The notes beneath the pieces are model-generated. The model worked only from the letters and a program-made list of their open reading frames with translations. It was not told where the DNA came from and did no database searches. A stretch of 64,000 nucleotides of DNA from Hornefia porci (GTDB taxonomy: Bacteria; Bacillota; Clostridia; Peptostreptococcales; Anaerovoracaceae), in assembly GCF_001940235.1 (NCBI RefSeq), contig NZ_MJIE01000001.1, forward strand, positions 1,426,001-1,490,000, read 5' to 3'. A program made the position numbers and the translations under genes. This document shows, in pieces, positions 53,024 through 61,521 of the stretch (within the stretch, counting starts at the first letter, position 1; each line of letters starts with the position of its first letter).

Positions 53024-53081
53024 TGAGCTATAGGATTATTTGAACTGATATGATCGAATCTCATTACAAAGGAGGTTAATA

Positions 53082-54392
53082 ATGTCGAAATACGATTGGG
53101 GAAAATTCGGACTTCACATCCCGGAGATCATGATTCCGCGGGAGGGGACCGATTACAGCAGATGGGCTGTCGTGGCCTGCGACCAGTACACTTCCGAGCC
53201 GGAATACTGGCAGGAGGCGGAAAAAATCGTGGGCGACGCGCCTTCGACTCTGCGTCTGATGCTCCCGGAAATTTATCTGGAAAAGGAAGGCGAAGCGGAA
53301 CGCATCCGTGATATCCGCAAAGCCATGGACGACTACATCGAACACGGCATCCTGAAAAAGCTGCCGGCAGGCTGCATGCTGGTCAAACGGACCGCCGCAG
53401 GCCGCACCCGCCTCGGTCTGGTCATTGCCACCGATCTGGAAAGCTACGACTTCAACAAAGGCTCCACATCTCTGACCCGTGCGACGGAAGGGACCGTGGT
53501 AGAGCGCATCCCGCCGCGCCTGCGAATCCGCGAGGGTGCGCCGCTGGAAATGCCGCACATCATGATTCTGATCGACGATCCGGACAAAACCGTCATCGAA
53601 CCGCTGGTCAACGCTCCGAAAAAACGCATCTACGATACCGATCTGATGCTGGAGGGCGGCCATATCACCGGCGATTTCATTAAAGAGGCCGATCTGGAGG
53701 GCATGCGCCAGGCACTTTCGGAGCTCTACGACAAGGCCGTTGAAAAATACGGCGACGGCAACGTCATCTTCCAGGCCATGGGAGACGGGAACCATTCCCT
53801 GGCTACCGCCAAAACCAACTGGGAAAACCTGAAGAAGACACTTAGCCCCGAGGAGCAGAAAACACATCCTGCCCGCTATGCACTTTGTGAGATCGAAAAC
53901 ATCCACGACGACGGCATCGTATTCGAACCAATTCACCGCGTGATCTTCGCCAAAAAAGGTCAGAGCGGCATGGATCTGGTCAACGAGACTGTGGAGCTGC
54001 TGGCGTCCCAGAACGGCGGTGCGCATCTGGCAGAGGAAGGTGCCGAGGCGCGCGAGGGGTGCTTCGCGATTCCTTATCTGACGGCGGAGCAGAAGGGCAC
54101 GATTATCGTGGAACATCCCGCGAACAAATTGGAGGTCGGCGCGCTGCAGAACGCGCTTGACGTTATCGTCAAGGAACGCGGGGATGCGGATATCGACTAT
54201 ATTCACGGCACAAAGGCTGTCGAGACGCTTTCCGACAAACCCGGGAACGCCGGATTCATGCTTCCGGCCATGGACAAATCCATGCTGTTCCCTGCGGTTG
54301 CCGCAGACGGCGCGCTGCCGCGCAAGACATTCTCCATGGGCGAAGCCAACGAGAAGAGATATTACATCGAGAGCCGCTACATCGGAAAATAG
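53082..54392 (+). CDS. DUF1015 family protein
   Basis: This 436-residue cytosolic protein matches the DUF1015 family. A recognisable block is FQAMGDGNHSLATAKTNWENLK (about 225-246), along with YSRWAVVACDQYTSEPEYW near the N-terminus and DIDYIHGTKAVETL near the C-terminus. The biochemical function of the family is not established, although it is often encoded near serine/glycerate metabolism genes; none is visible here. AAGGAGG lies six bases before the ATG. It has its own promoter and terminator. Confidence 0.85.
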   Translation: MSKYDWGKFGLHIPEIMIPREGTDYSRWAVVACDQYTSEPEYWQEAEKIVGDAPSTLRLMLPEIYLEKEGEAERIRDIRKAMDDYIEHGILKKLPAGCMLVKRTAAGRTRLGLVIATDLESYDFNKGSTSLTRATEGTVVERIPPRLRIREGAPLEMPHIMILIDDPDKTVIEPLVNAPKKRIYDTDLMLEGGHITGDFIKEADLEGMRQALSELYDKAVEKYGDGNVIFQAMGDGNHSLATAKTNWENLKKTLSPEEQKTHPARYALCEIENIHDDGIVFEPIHRVIFAKKGQSGMDLVNETVELLASQNGGAHLAEEGAEAREGCFAIPYLTAEQKGTIIVEHPANKLEVGALQNALDVIVKERGDADIDYIHGTKAVETLSDKPGNAGFMLPAMDKSMLFPAVAADGALPRKTFSMGEANEKRYYIESRYIGK

Positions 54393-54456
54393 CGGAAATC
54401 CGGCACCGCATACAAAACGCGTCCGACCGGCAATCCGGCAAGTCGCGGCTTCACAC

Positions 54457-54492
54457 TCAAAAAGAGCTGTTCACATTGAACGGCTCTTTTTT
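54457..54492. terminator. Bidirectional terminator between convergent genes
   Basis: AAGAGC...GCTCTT arms with an inner GTTC/GAAC pair are flanked by A5 on the left and T6 on the right. It can serve both the DUF1015 gene and the opposing small membrane gene. Confidence 0.85.
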
Positions 54493-54566
54493 CAACTGCT
54501 TTCAACTGCGGTTTCGGTCATGACCGGTTTCTCCGATTCTCTCCGGACACTTTCCACACCGCATCT

Positions 54567-54929
54567 CTATGCATTTTCTGCGTTATTTTCCTTTGTGCTC
54601 TCAGAAGCGACATCCCGGTCGGACGGCGTCAGATGGAAACGATCCTCCTTGTTTCCCACCGGCAGCTTCCCTTCATTCGCCAGCTTCATGTCCTGTGCAT
54701 TCTGCCAGCGCTTCGTCAGCTTGTCGTCGTTAAGATAGCGCTCCGCAAGCCCCGCCTTTTTCTGCCCGGTATCGCGCTCCTGCCGTTCCTTCTCAAAGTC
54801 CGCCGAGGTCTTTGAAAAATCCAGATCCTTACCGGTTATCTTTTTATAGATGCGCGTTATCAGAAACATCAGCAGTGCAAACCCTGCCAGAATCAGTATG
54901 TCAAAAAAAGCCGTCGTTATATCTATCAT
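54567..54929 (-). CDS. Small single-pass membrane protein of unknown function
   Basis: This 120-residue product has one membrane segment near the N-terminus (about 9-28, FDILILAGFALLMFLITRIY). A long charged hydrophilic tail follows (KTSADFEKERQERDTGQKKAGLAERYLNDDKLTKRWQNAQDMK) that is probably helical. I use the ATG at 54929 (GGGGGG eight bases before); the open frame extends 30 codons upstream to a TTG. A good promoter lies 160 bases upstream. No family recognised. It faces the DUF1015 gene. Confidence 0.7.
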   Translation of the reverse strand: MIDITTAFFDILILAGFALLMFLITRIYKKITGKDLDFSKTSADFEKERQERDTGQKKAGLAERYLNDDKLTKRWQNAQDMKLANEGKLPVGNKEDRFHLTPSDRDVASESTKENNAENA

Positions 54930-55085
54930 CTTTCTATCCCCCCTGACCACATCGCGGTTTGTCAGCAGCGCCTCGTCGTGTCCTTTGTTTGCAACACGCA
55001 TCATGGTGCTGAATTTCAATTATCCCCAGAACCCATTCAGTCCGGCAGGAATTAAACGGGCCGAAGATCTTATAACCTGAAAATA

Positions 55086-55114
55086 ATTATATCATATTCT
55101 GACAAGTCCGTCAA
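55086..55114 (-). promoter_or_regulatory. Promoter of small membrane protein gene
   Basis: On the minus strand TTGACG is followed after 17 bases by a perfect TATAAT. The leader to the ATG at 54929 would be about 150 bases. Confidence 0.75.
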
Positions 55115-55135
55115 TTTTTGCATATTCTCCGCCCT

Positions 55136-56020
55136 CTACATGCTCTTCGAGGACAGCCAGACTCCGCTGACGGTCATCGTCAGTCCGATTACGGTGTAGA
55201 TACCTGCCGGGTCACCGTTGACCGTGACCCCAGCGACGACGCCGATGATCGTTATCATTGCAGAAGTGAGATTATTCGCGATAGAAATATCCAAAGTACA
55301 AAGAAGTTTATTGAATCCTGCGTAGCAGATTACAGAACAGCACACTCCCAGGAATGCGATTCCCGCCGCCACCTGCCAGTGAGTGAAAAAAGTCACATAC
55401 ATCTGACTCCAGCCGCCCTCCAGAAGACAGATTCCATTAAACAGAATCATTCCCATGAACGACATCATGGCCGTAATGGCCATCGGCTCGTATTCCTCCC
55501 CGGATTTAGAACTGAAAAAGCCAAATACAGTGCCGGCCATCACCGCGCCGGTCATGAACAGATAGCCAAGCGTCTGACCACCGCCGATAAACGCCGGTGA
55601 AAACACAGTAGTCACCACAACTCCGGCAAACGCCAGAAGAATGCTGAGTACACCCATCCGACCGGGTTTTTTGTGAAAAAACAAAATTGAAACCAGCAGT
55701 GTTGCACACGGAATCGTAGCGATAAAGATAGAACTGATGGAAGCTGAAGAGTATTTCAGACCGTAAATCTCAAAAACAGAATAAATGCACGGCTCTGTGA
55801 GGCCTGTGAGGAACAGGAATTTCGCATTCTTCCCGCGCAGATTGATGCGGATTCGCCCCGCGCCGATCAGACACGCGAAAATAACAGACGCGAGCGTCCA
55901 CCGGAGTGCCAGAATCTCCATCGTTCCCAGCCATTTCAACAGCTGTGTCAGGACAATAAACGACATCCCCCAGAATACTGAAACCACCATCACCAGTCCA
56001 TACGCAACACTTTTTTTCAT
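55136..56020 (-). CDS. EamA-family (DMT superfamily) transporter
   Basis: This ten-segment inner-membrane permease has 294 residues from the ATG at 56020. The two EamA repeats are visible: the first begins VAYGLVMVVSVFWGMSFIVL and has LALRWTLASVIFA, and the second begins GYLFMTGAVMAGTVFGFFSSK. Substrates in the family are amino acids, metabolites or drugs and cannot be predicted here. The GGGGAGG upstream is about 16 bases from the ATG, so the start is uncertain; a GTG at 56071 is the other choice. It is divergent from the ATP-grasp gene. Confidence 0.9.
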   Translation of the reverse strand: MKKSVAYGLVMVVSVFWGMSFIVLTQLLKWLGTMEILALRWTLASVIFACLIGAGRIRINLRGKNAKFLFLTGLTEPCIYSVFEIYGLKYSSASISSIFIATIPCATLLVSILFFHKKPGRMGVLSILLAFAGVVVTTVFSPAFIGGGQTLGYLFMTGAVMAGTVFGFFSSKSGEEYEPMAITAMMSFMGMILFNGICLLEGGWSQMYVTFFTHWQVAAGIAFLGVCCSVICYAGFNKLLCTLDISIANNLTSAMITIIGVVAGVTVNGDPAGIYTVIGLTMTVSGVWLSSKSM

Positions 56021-56069
56021 CCGATTATTTTTCTGACCTCCCCTGTATGCCTGTTTCAGCCGTCCGTTC

Positions 56070-56122
56070 ACGGTCTCGCCGTCCTGAAGCCGCCTGCCTA
56101 CGGTCTCGCCGTCCTGAAGCCG
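56070..56122. repeat. 30-bp tandem repeat upstream of EamA gene
   Basis: The 23-base block starting ACGGTCTCGCCGTCC occurs twice, 30 bases apart (56070-56092 and 56100-56122). It lies in the 188-base region between the divergent EamA and ATP-grasp genes. Confidence 0.75.
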
Positions 56123-56196
56123 TCCGCCCGGCGGTGTGAAATTCTCCGCCCGCGGCAGCGTCCCGAAATATTATAACATTTTCATCAGTTTTCTGC

Positions 56197-56202
56197 TATA
56201 CT
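56197..56202 (+). promoter_or_regulatory. -10 element directly before the ATP-grasp start codon
   Basis: TATACT with a TGC extension lies six bases before the ATG. No clear -35 hexamer is seen. Transcription would start at or next to the ATG, suggesting a leaderless mRNA. Confidence 0.5.
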
Positions 56203-56208
56203 AATGAT

Positions 56209-57546
56209 ATGAATATGAAAAATACCCGAAAAGAAATCAACGAGGACTGCGAGCGCTATATCACCGCGCATTACGACGAAGTAAAAGCAGCCTGCCTGGC
56301 GATCCGGGAAAAGCTTCCGGACTCACCTTTGTACTGCAACGGTCACCTGCTGGCGCGTCCGCTGACGATGCAGAAGATCTACACTAAGGAGGATGAAATG
56401 GTCTTCGCCGATGTCGTCTCCACCATGCACAGCATCTGCTGCAAGGTCATTCACCGCTACCTTGCCGACGCCGGCTACCGGAGTCTTTTCCCCTTCAGCC
56501 GCGAGCTGGAGGAGCTGATTCTGACTGACCCGGGCTACGACCAGCCCCTGCCCGTCGCCCGCTTCGACATCTTCTACAACGAGGACACCGGGAGCTATAA
56601 GTTTTGTGAAATCAACACTGACGGCACCAGCGCCATGAACGAGGACGTCGTCTGGAACCGGCTCATGGAGGATAATCCCGCTCATATGTACATCCGGCAG
56701 AAGTACGGTCTGACCCAGAGAGAACTCTTCGATTCCTGGATCTCGGCGTTCATGGACATCTACTCCGGGTACAAAGGCAGGGTCGCCCATCCCGCTGTCG
56801 CGGTCGTCGATTTTCTGGATACCGGGACCCTCACCGAATTTCAGGAATTCGCCCGGCACTTCCGGAAGGCCGGCTACGACTGTCATGTCTGTGACGCGCG
56901 GGAGCTTCGCTACGACGGAGAACATCTGAGAACAAAGGACGGTACAGTCATCGATGCGGTCTACCGCCGGGCGGTAACCTCCGATCTGATGGCACATTTC
57001 GACGAGGTCCGGCCTCTGATAAACGCGATACGGGACAGGCACGTCTTTCTTGCCGGATCACTGCGAACCCAGGTGGTTCATAACAAAGCATTTTTCACGA
57101 TCATGCACCTTCCCCGGACACAGGAATTCCTCAGCGACAAAGAAAAAGCCTTCATCAGGGAACATATTCCCTATACCTGTGATTTCGGACCAGCAAGCAT
57201 AGAGCTGGATGAGGTTCTGAACAACAAGGACCGGTACATCCTGAAGCCCAACGACTCCTACGGCGCCAGCGGCGTAGCCGACGGACTCGGCCACAGCCCG
57301 GAGGAATGGGAGAAAATATGCCGCGAATACTACGGCAGCGGCTTCATCTGCCAGGAATACTGCCATCCATACGAAAGCCGGAACATCGATTTCATGTTCG
57401 GCGACGGCCGGTTCCACAGCTACATCAACATGACCGGACTTTACGCCTACAACGGAAAGTACGCAGGCGCCTACACCCGCCTTTCCCGCGAAACACTGAT
57501 CGTCTCCTACGGAAACGAGCGCAGCGTGGCGAGCTATTACATTTAG
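56209..57546 (+). CDS. ATP-grasp enzyme, glutathionylspermidine-synthase-like
   Basis: This 445-residue protein resembles ATP-grasp ligases of the glutathionylspermidine synthase/circularly permuted type. The pre-ATP-grasp part has PVARFDIFYNEDTGSYKFCEINTDGTSAMNED. The nucleotide-binding part has RYILKPNDSYGASGVADGLG and GFICQEYCHPYES with the C-terminal YINMTGLYAYNGKYAGAYTRLS. Such enzymes form amide or peptide bonds with ATP. No Shine-Dalgarno site is present; see the -10 entry. It converges with the glutamate-cysteine ligase gene, leaving 20 bases between stops. The substrate is unknown; a glutathione-type thiol is an attractive guess only. Confidence 0.8.
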   Translation: MNMKNTRKEINEDCERYITAHYDEVKAACLAIREKLPDSPLYCNGHLLARPLTMQKIYTKEDEMVFADVVSTMHSICCKVIHRYLADAGYRSLFPFSRELEELILTDPGYDQPLPVARFDIFYNEDTGSYKFCEINTDGTSAMNEDVVWNRLMEDNPAHMYIRQKYGLTQRELFDSWISAFMDIYSGYKGRVAHPAVAVVDFLDTGTLTEFQEFARHFRKAGYDCHVCDARELRYDGEHLRTKDGTVIDAVYRRAVTSDLMAHFDEVRPLINAIRDRHVFLAGSLRTQVVHNKAFFTIMHLPRTQEFLSDKEKAFIREHIPYTCDFGPASIELDEVLNNKDRYILKPNDSYGASGVADGLGHSPEEWEKICREYYGSGFICQEYCHPYESRNIDFMFGDGRFHSYINMTGLYAYNGKYAGAYTRLSRETLIVSYGNERSVASYYI

Positions 57547-57566
57547 GCGCCGGAGCGGCGAGCGGC

Positions 57567-58919
57567 TTATCCCAGCAGCTCTGCCGCGTATTTTTTTGCC
57601 AGCGCCAGACCCCGTTCCTGATAGTCCTCTCCGAAATCCGCCACGACGCGGTCTGCATAGCGGCCGCCCCGAACCAGCTTGGCCTTCTGGTATTCCAGCG
57701 TTTCCATGACGCGCTCCCGATCCGCCTCACCCATCTCCCGCTCCCGGAAGAACCGCTGTATCTCCGCCAGCGCGCGGACAGCACTGTCATGAACAGACAG
57801 CCCGCCGGAGAGAATCACCCCGTCATCCATCAGTGCGGCAGTCTTCATGTCCGCCAGCGCCTGCTTCTGTTCCTCTTCCGTAAATTTTCTGTCCGGTCTG
57901 AAAAGCAGATACAGAATCAGAAGGTGCAGAAAACGCACATCCTCCACACACACGCCGGCGGGCTCGAAGGGATTCGCATCCACAGTACGGAATTCAATAT
58001 GATTCACGCCGTAATGCAGCAGTGTATCCAGACTGTATCTCCCCATCGGCTTGATGCGTACCGGATAATAAAGCTCCGCGGGATACAGCAGCGCACCGCT
58101 TTCCACATATTTCAAAATCGATTCCACATAGGAGCCGAGATCCGAATAATCCAGAATCGGGTCGAAGGTGTTCCAGTACCCGTCCCATCCGCATCGTGGA
58201 CTGGCGTACCGGCTCTTCACGGTTCCTGATGCTCCCGGCGCACTCGGAGTCGCCGACGTTCCTGATGCCTCAGATCCGGCCGGCTCCCGCTCGTTCCGGC
58301 CGCCGGTCAGCGAGCTGTGATAAACCGGGCTGGCCGCGGTCAGATACACGACAAGCCAGGCGTACCGTGTTCCCCAGGCGTTCAGATCCAGATACACGTG
58401 ATTTACGAAACTGGTCCGGTCTTCAATACCGATGCAGCACTGCTCGTACAGGGCCTGCAGGAATTCCTCAGAAAAAGAAAAGTTTACATGAACGCCGCTG
58501 TACAGCATCAGCCGGCTTCCGTATTTTCCCTTCAGATACTTCCGGTACTCTGTCTTCCAGCGGGAATCGCCGTTGAACTGCGCCACCGGATTGTCGCTGT
58601 CACTGAAAATCCGCGGAGGATTTGAAAAGGGCCACAGATACTCCGGACCGCCGGGATGTGCGCTGAGCTTCCGGAGCGCTCTGCGGTGAAGCCGCTCCAG
58701 CTCTTCACATACAGCCTCCGGCGTCTGCCGGATCCCGGTAATAAACTCCGTCTGATTTTCGCTGAAATCGCGGCTGATATGACCGCTGCTGGCGAAAGGA
58801 TGCGCCGACTGCGCCAGCGCTCCCCGTTCATCGATCCTCATCGTTTCCCGTTCCAGCCCGAAATTTCCGTCAAACAAATGGCGGCTGACCGCTTTCCAGT
58901 TTTCTCTGTTGTTGTCCAC
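57567..58919 (-). CDS. gshA: Glutamate-cysteine ligase
   Basis: This enzyme joins glutamate and cysteine to make gamma-glutamylcysteine. It has 450 residues from a GTG start at 58919 with GGGGAG six bases upstream. Family blocks are FGLERETMRIDERG, DFSENQTEFITG, YSGVHVNFSFS and NHIEFRTVDANPF, matching the GshA type and the N-terminal half of bifunctional GshF. The GshF ATP-grasp half is absent, so it is stand-alone. A low-complexity Gly/Ser/Ala segment (about 207-235) interrupts the middle. It faces the ATP-grasp gene, a candidate for the next step. Confidence 0.93.
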   Translation of the reverse strand: MDNNRENWKAVSRHLFDGNFGLERETMRIDERGALAQSAHPFASSGHISRDFSENQTEFITGIRQTPEAVCEELERLHRRALRKLSAHPGGPEYLWPFSNPPRIFSDSDNPVAQFNGDSRWKTEYRKYLKGKYGSRLMLYSGVHVNFSFSEEFLQALYEQCCIGIEDRTSFVNHVYLDLNAWGTRYAWLVVYLTAASPVYHSSLTGGRNEREPAGSEASGTSATPSAPGASGTVKSRYASPRCGWDGYWNTFDPILDYSDLGSYVESILKYVESGALLYPAELYYPVRIKPMGRYSLDTLLHYGVNHIEFRTVDANPFEPAGVCVEDVRFLHLLILYLLFRPDRKFTEEEQKQALADMKTAALMDDGVILSGGLSVHDSAVRALAEIQRFFREREMGEADRERVMETLEYQKAKLVRGGRYADRVVADFGEDYQERGLALAKKYAAELLG

Positions 58920-59114
58920 TTCACTCTCCCCGCGTTACCTCGCGCATCACACGCATTAAAATATGTTTTTGTATACCACCTTTCACGATTCTGAAACCCG
59001 GACGGCCGGATTAACCGGATTCGTCCCGGACACAGCCGGAGGCCGGAGCAGCGCACGAAACAGAGACGGGGCCTAATCGAAGGATTTGCCGCGGACACAC
59101 GGCCCGGAGTGTGA

Positions 59115-59120
59115 TATAAT
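59115..59120 (+). promoter_or_regulatory. -10 element of GlnK/GlnL-like operon
   Basis: A perfect TATAAT with a TGA extension lies 25 bases before the kinase ATG. The -35 region is poor. Confidence 0.5.
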
Positions 59121-59145
59121 GACAGCATAAGGAGGAGCACCTGTC

Positions 59146-60438
59146 ATGAACGCCATGTCATCTCATCTGAAAGGACAGATCCGGCAGACTCTCATTCTGA
59201 GCCTGATCACTATCTGTGTCGCCCAGATTAATCTCCATATCTTCACGGAAACCTTCACCATCTCTCTGGCGACGGTCTGTCTCCCAGCCTTCATGTACCT
59301 GCTTGACGATGTGGCGATCCTGCCGCTGTCGCTGCTCTCCGGATTCGGAATCTTCGGGAGCCGCGTACTGATTCACGCCGTGCAGACGGGCAGCGCCTCC
59401 GGAGCGGCAGACGATTACATGCCGGAGATCATCTTCTACTTCGCGCTGGGGCTTCTGCTTTTCCTGTTCGATCATCTCATCCGTCACCGGCGGAAGCTTC
59501 TCCTCTTCATTCCGGGCGTCATGTGCATCGACTATCTGTCCAACGCGCTGGAGCTTTTCGCCCGCATACAGACCGCCTCCTACGCCCTGGATTCTCAGCT
59601 CGTCCTGATTGTCGTCGCCGGCATCCGCGGTCTGATTCTCACCGTTGTTCTGGCTTCTCTGGACCGCTACCGTATCATGCTCCTGACCCGGACGCACGCG
59701 GAACGCTATCAGCGTCTGATCATGCTGATCTCCCGCCTGAAGGGAGAGACCGTCTGGATGAACAAAAACGCCGCGATGATTGAAGAGACCATGAACACCT
59801 CCTACGCCCTGTACACCGATCTTCTGAACTCCGGAGGTCCGGACAGCGAGCGGCAGGCCCGGCAGGCTCTGAGTGTCGCCAAGGACGTACACGAAATCAA
59901 GAAGGAATACATCCTTATCCAGCGTGGGCTGTCGGAAGCCATGCAGAGCGAAACGGAATCCGACGGCATGCTGCTGACGGAAATCTTCACCATCCTAACT
60001 CAGTCGGTCCGGGACGAATACGCCGATTCCGGGCGGGTTCCTCTGATTACCATGGAGAGCGAAAACCGGCTGTACACCCGGGAGCCCTATCTTTTCCTTT
60101 CGATTTTTCATAATCTGATTACCAACGCCGTCGAGGCGGCGCAGAAGCGCACCTGCGCGGTAAGCATTACGGAAACAGAAGGAGAACGCAGTTACATCTT
60201 CACCGTGCACGACAACGGTCCGGGGATTCCGATCAAGTACCGCGACCGGATTTTCAGCCCCCGCTTCTCCACAAAGGTCAATTACGAGACAGGAGCTGTG
60301 AACCGCGGCCTGGGACTGTGCATCGTGAAGGATATGGTGGAACAAAATCTGGGCGGCACGATCCGCCTGCCCGATTCCCCAGGCGGCGCAGCCTTTGTTA
60401 TCACCATTCCTAAGGAAAGAATGGAGGAAGCCACATGA
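59146..60438 (+). CDS. Membrane sensor histidine kinase (GlnK/DcuS-like, GHKL type)
   Basis: This 430-residue kinase has about six membrane segments in residues 12-185. The likely phosphoacceptor is H249 in DVHEIKKEYILIQ, as in the Spo0B-like/GlnK subgroup rather than the SHDLRTPL type. The ATP-binding domain has FHNLITNAVEAAQK, DNGPGIP and GLGLCIVKDMVEQN. AAGGAGG lies ten bases before the ATG. Its stop overlaps the next regulator by four bases. The ligand may be an amino acid, by analogy with GlnK of Bacillus subtilis and the neighbouring transporters; this is inference. Confidence 0.9.
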   Translation: MNAMSSHLKGQIRQTLILSLITICVAQINLHIFTETFTISLATVCLPAFMYLLDDVAILPLSLLSGFGIFGSRVLIHAVQTGSASGAADDYMPEIIFYFALGLLLFLFDHLIRHRRKLLLFIPGVMCIDYLSNALELFARIQTASYALDSQLVLIVVAGIRGLILTVVLASLDRYRIMLLTRTHAERYQRLIMLISRLKGETVWMNKNAAMIEETMNTSYALYTDLLNSGGPDSERQARQALSVAKDVHEIKKEYILIQRGLSEAMQSETESDGMLLTEIFTILTQSVRDEYADSGRVPLITMESENRLYTREPYLFLSIFHNLITNAVEAAQKRTCAVSITETEGERSYIFTVHDNGPGIPIKYRDRIFSPRFSTKVNYETGAVNRGLGLCIVKDMVEQNLGGTIRLPDSPGGAAFVITIPKERMEEAT

Positions 60439-61286
60439 CACGACTCTTTCTGATTGACGATGACCCTTCGGTCACCGACATCCTGAACATCATCATCGAG
60501 GAGCAGTCGCTGGGAAAGGTCTGCGGAGTTTCCCACAATGCGGCCGACGCCCTGGAGGATCTGCCTTATCTGGAGCCGGACATCGTCATCGCAGACCTGC
60601 TCATGCCGGACATCGACGGAATCTCTTTTGTACAAAAAGCCAGACGGATTCTGCCCTCCGCCGCCTTCATCATGCTCTCCCAGGTCTCCTCCAAGGACAT
60701 GATCGCCCGGGCCTACGATGCGGGAGTCGAATTTTTCATCCAGAAGCCGGTCAATGCCGTGGAAGTCCGCCAGGTCATCGAGAACGTCTCACAGAAGCAG
60801 AATCTGCTCCGCGCCATGGATCAGGTCCGGGACATTTTCGCAGGCGCTGCGCCGGAGGGCGGGCGTCAGACCGATACAAAGGAACACGGCGGCGGAACAC
60901 CCGAACGGCTCCGTCACATTCTTCAGGATCTCGGGCTCTCCGGGGAATTGGGCTGCGAGGACATCATTATCGTCGTCAGCTACTTCTGCGGCCATGAGGA
61001 GGAGCTTTCCGGAATGACGCTGAAGGAAATCTGCGGGCGTTTCTCCGATTCCCCCAAATCTATGGAACAAAGAATCCGCCGCGCGGCCGCGGCGGGACTG
61101 TCAAATCTGGCGCACCTGGGACTGGACGACTACGGCAGCGAAATATTCGATGAGTACGCCAGCAGCCTGTACAGCTTCGAGCAGATCCGCCGGGAAATGG
61201 ATTTCATCCGCGGAAAAAGCAGCCGGCACGGAAATGTACGGATCCGGAAATTCATCGCTGCACTGGTCAGCGCCTGCGTGGAGTAG
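60435..61286 (+). CDS. Response regulator with YcbB (GlnL-like) output domain
   Basis: This 283-residue regulator has a receiver domain with acidic residues D8-D10 and phosphoacceptor D54 (IVIADLLMPDIDG). A C-terminal region with RLRHILQDLGLSGELGCEDIIIVVSYFC, PKSMEQRIRRAAAAGLSNLAHLGLDDYGSEIFDEYASSLYSFEQIRREMDFI follows. That second part matches the YcbB domain of GlnL, which with GlnK controls glutamine use in Bacillus subtilis. It is translationally coupled to the kinase. Likely targets include adjacent transport genes, unproven. A strong hairpin follows at 61381. Confidence 0.88.
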   Translation: MTRLFLIDDDPSVTDILNIIIEEQSLGKVCGVSHNAADALEDLPYLEPDIVIADLLMPDIDGISFVQKARRILPSAAFIMLSQVSSKDMIARAYDAGVEFFIQKPVNAVEVRQVIENVSQKQNLLRAMDQVRDIFAGAAPEGGRQTDTKEHGGGTPERLRHILQDLGLSGELGCEDIIIVVSYFCGHEEELSGMTLKEICGRFSDSPKSMEQRIRRAAAAGLSNLAHLGLDDYGSEIFDEYASSLYSFEQIRREMDFIRGKSSRHGNVRIRKFIAALVSACVE

Positions 61287-61380
61287 TCCGGTGCGCACAC
61301 AGCAGCCGGCGGGCATGGGCCGGAGAGATTTCCGGAGACGCCGCTCAGCGATCGCACGCGGCTGTCGACATGCACGCAGC

Positions 61381-61433
61381 AGCCGGCGGGAACTGCGCGC
61401 CGCTTTGATTCTGCGTCGCCGTTCCCGCCGGCT
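61381..61433 (+). terminator. Strong hairpin after the response regulator gene
   Basis: Perfect 13-base arms AGCCGGCGGGAAC / GTTCCCGCCGGCT enclose 27 bases. Only TTATAAAATG follows, so termination may be weak. A related CAGCAGCCGGCGGG block also occurs about 75 bases earlier. Confidence 0.6.
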
Positions 61434-61521
61434 GTTATAAAATGTGTTAAAAGGTGTCTTTTTTGTTCCGCCTCAGCGGACGATCGGCTCGGTCCGCTCC
61501 GCGATCGTGATAATATGCTTC

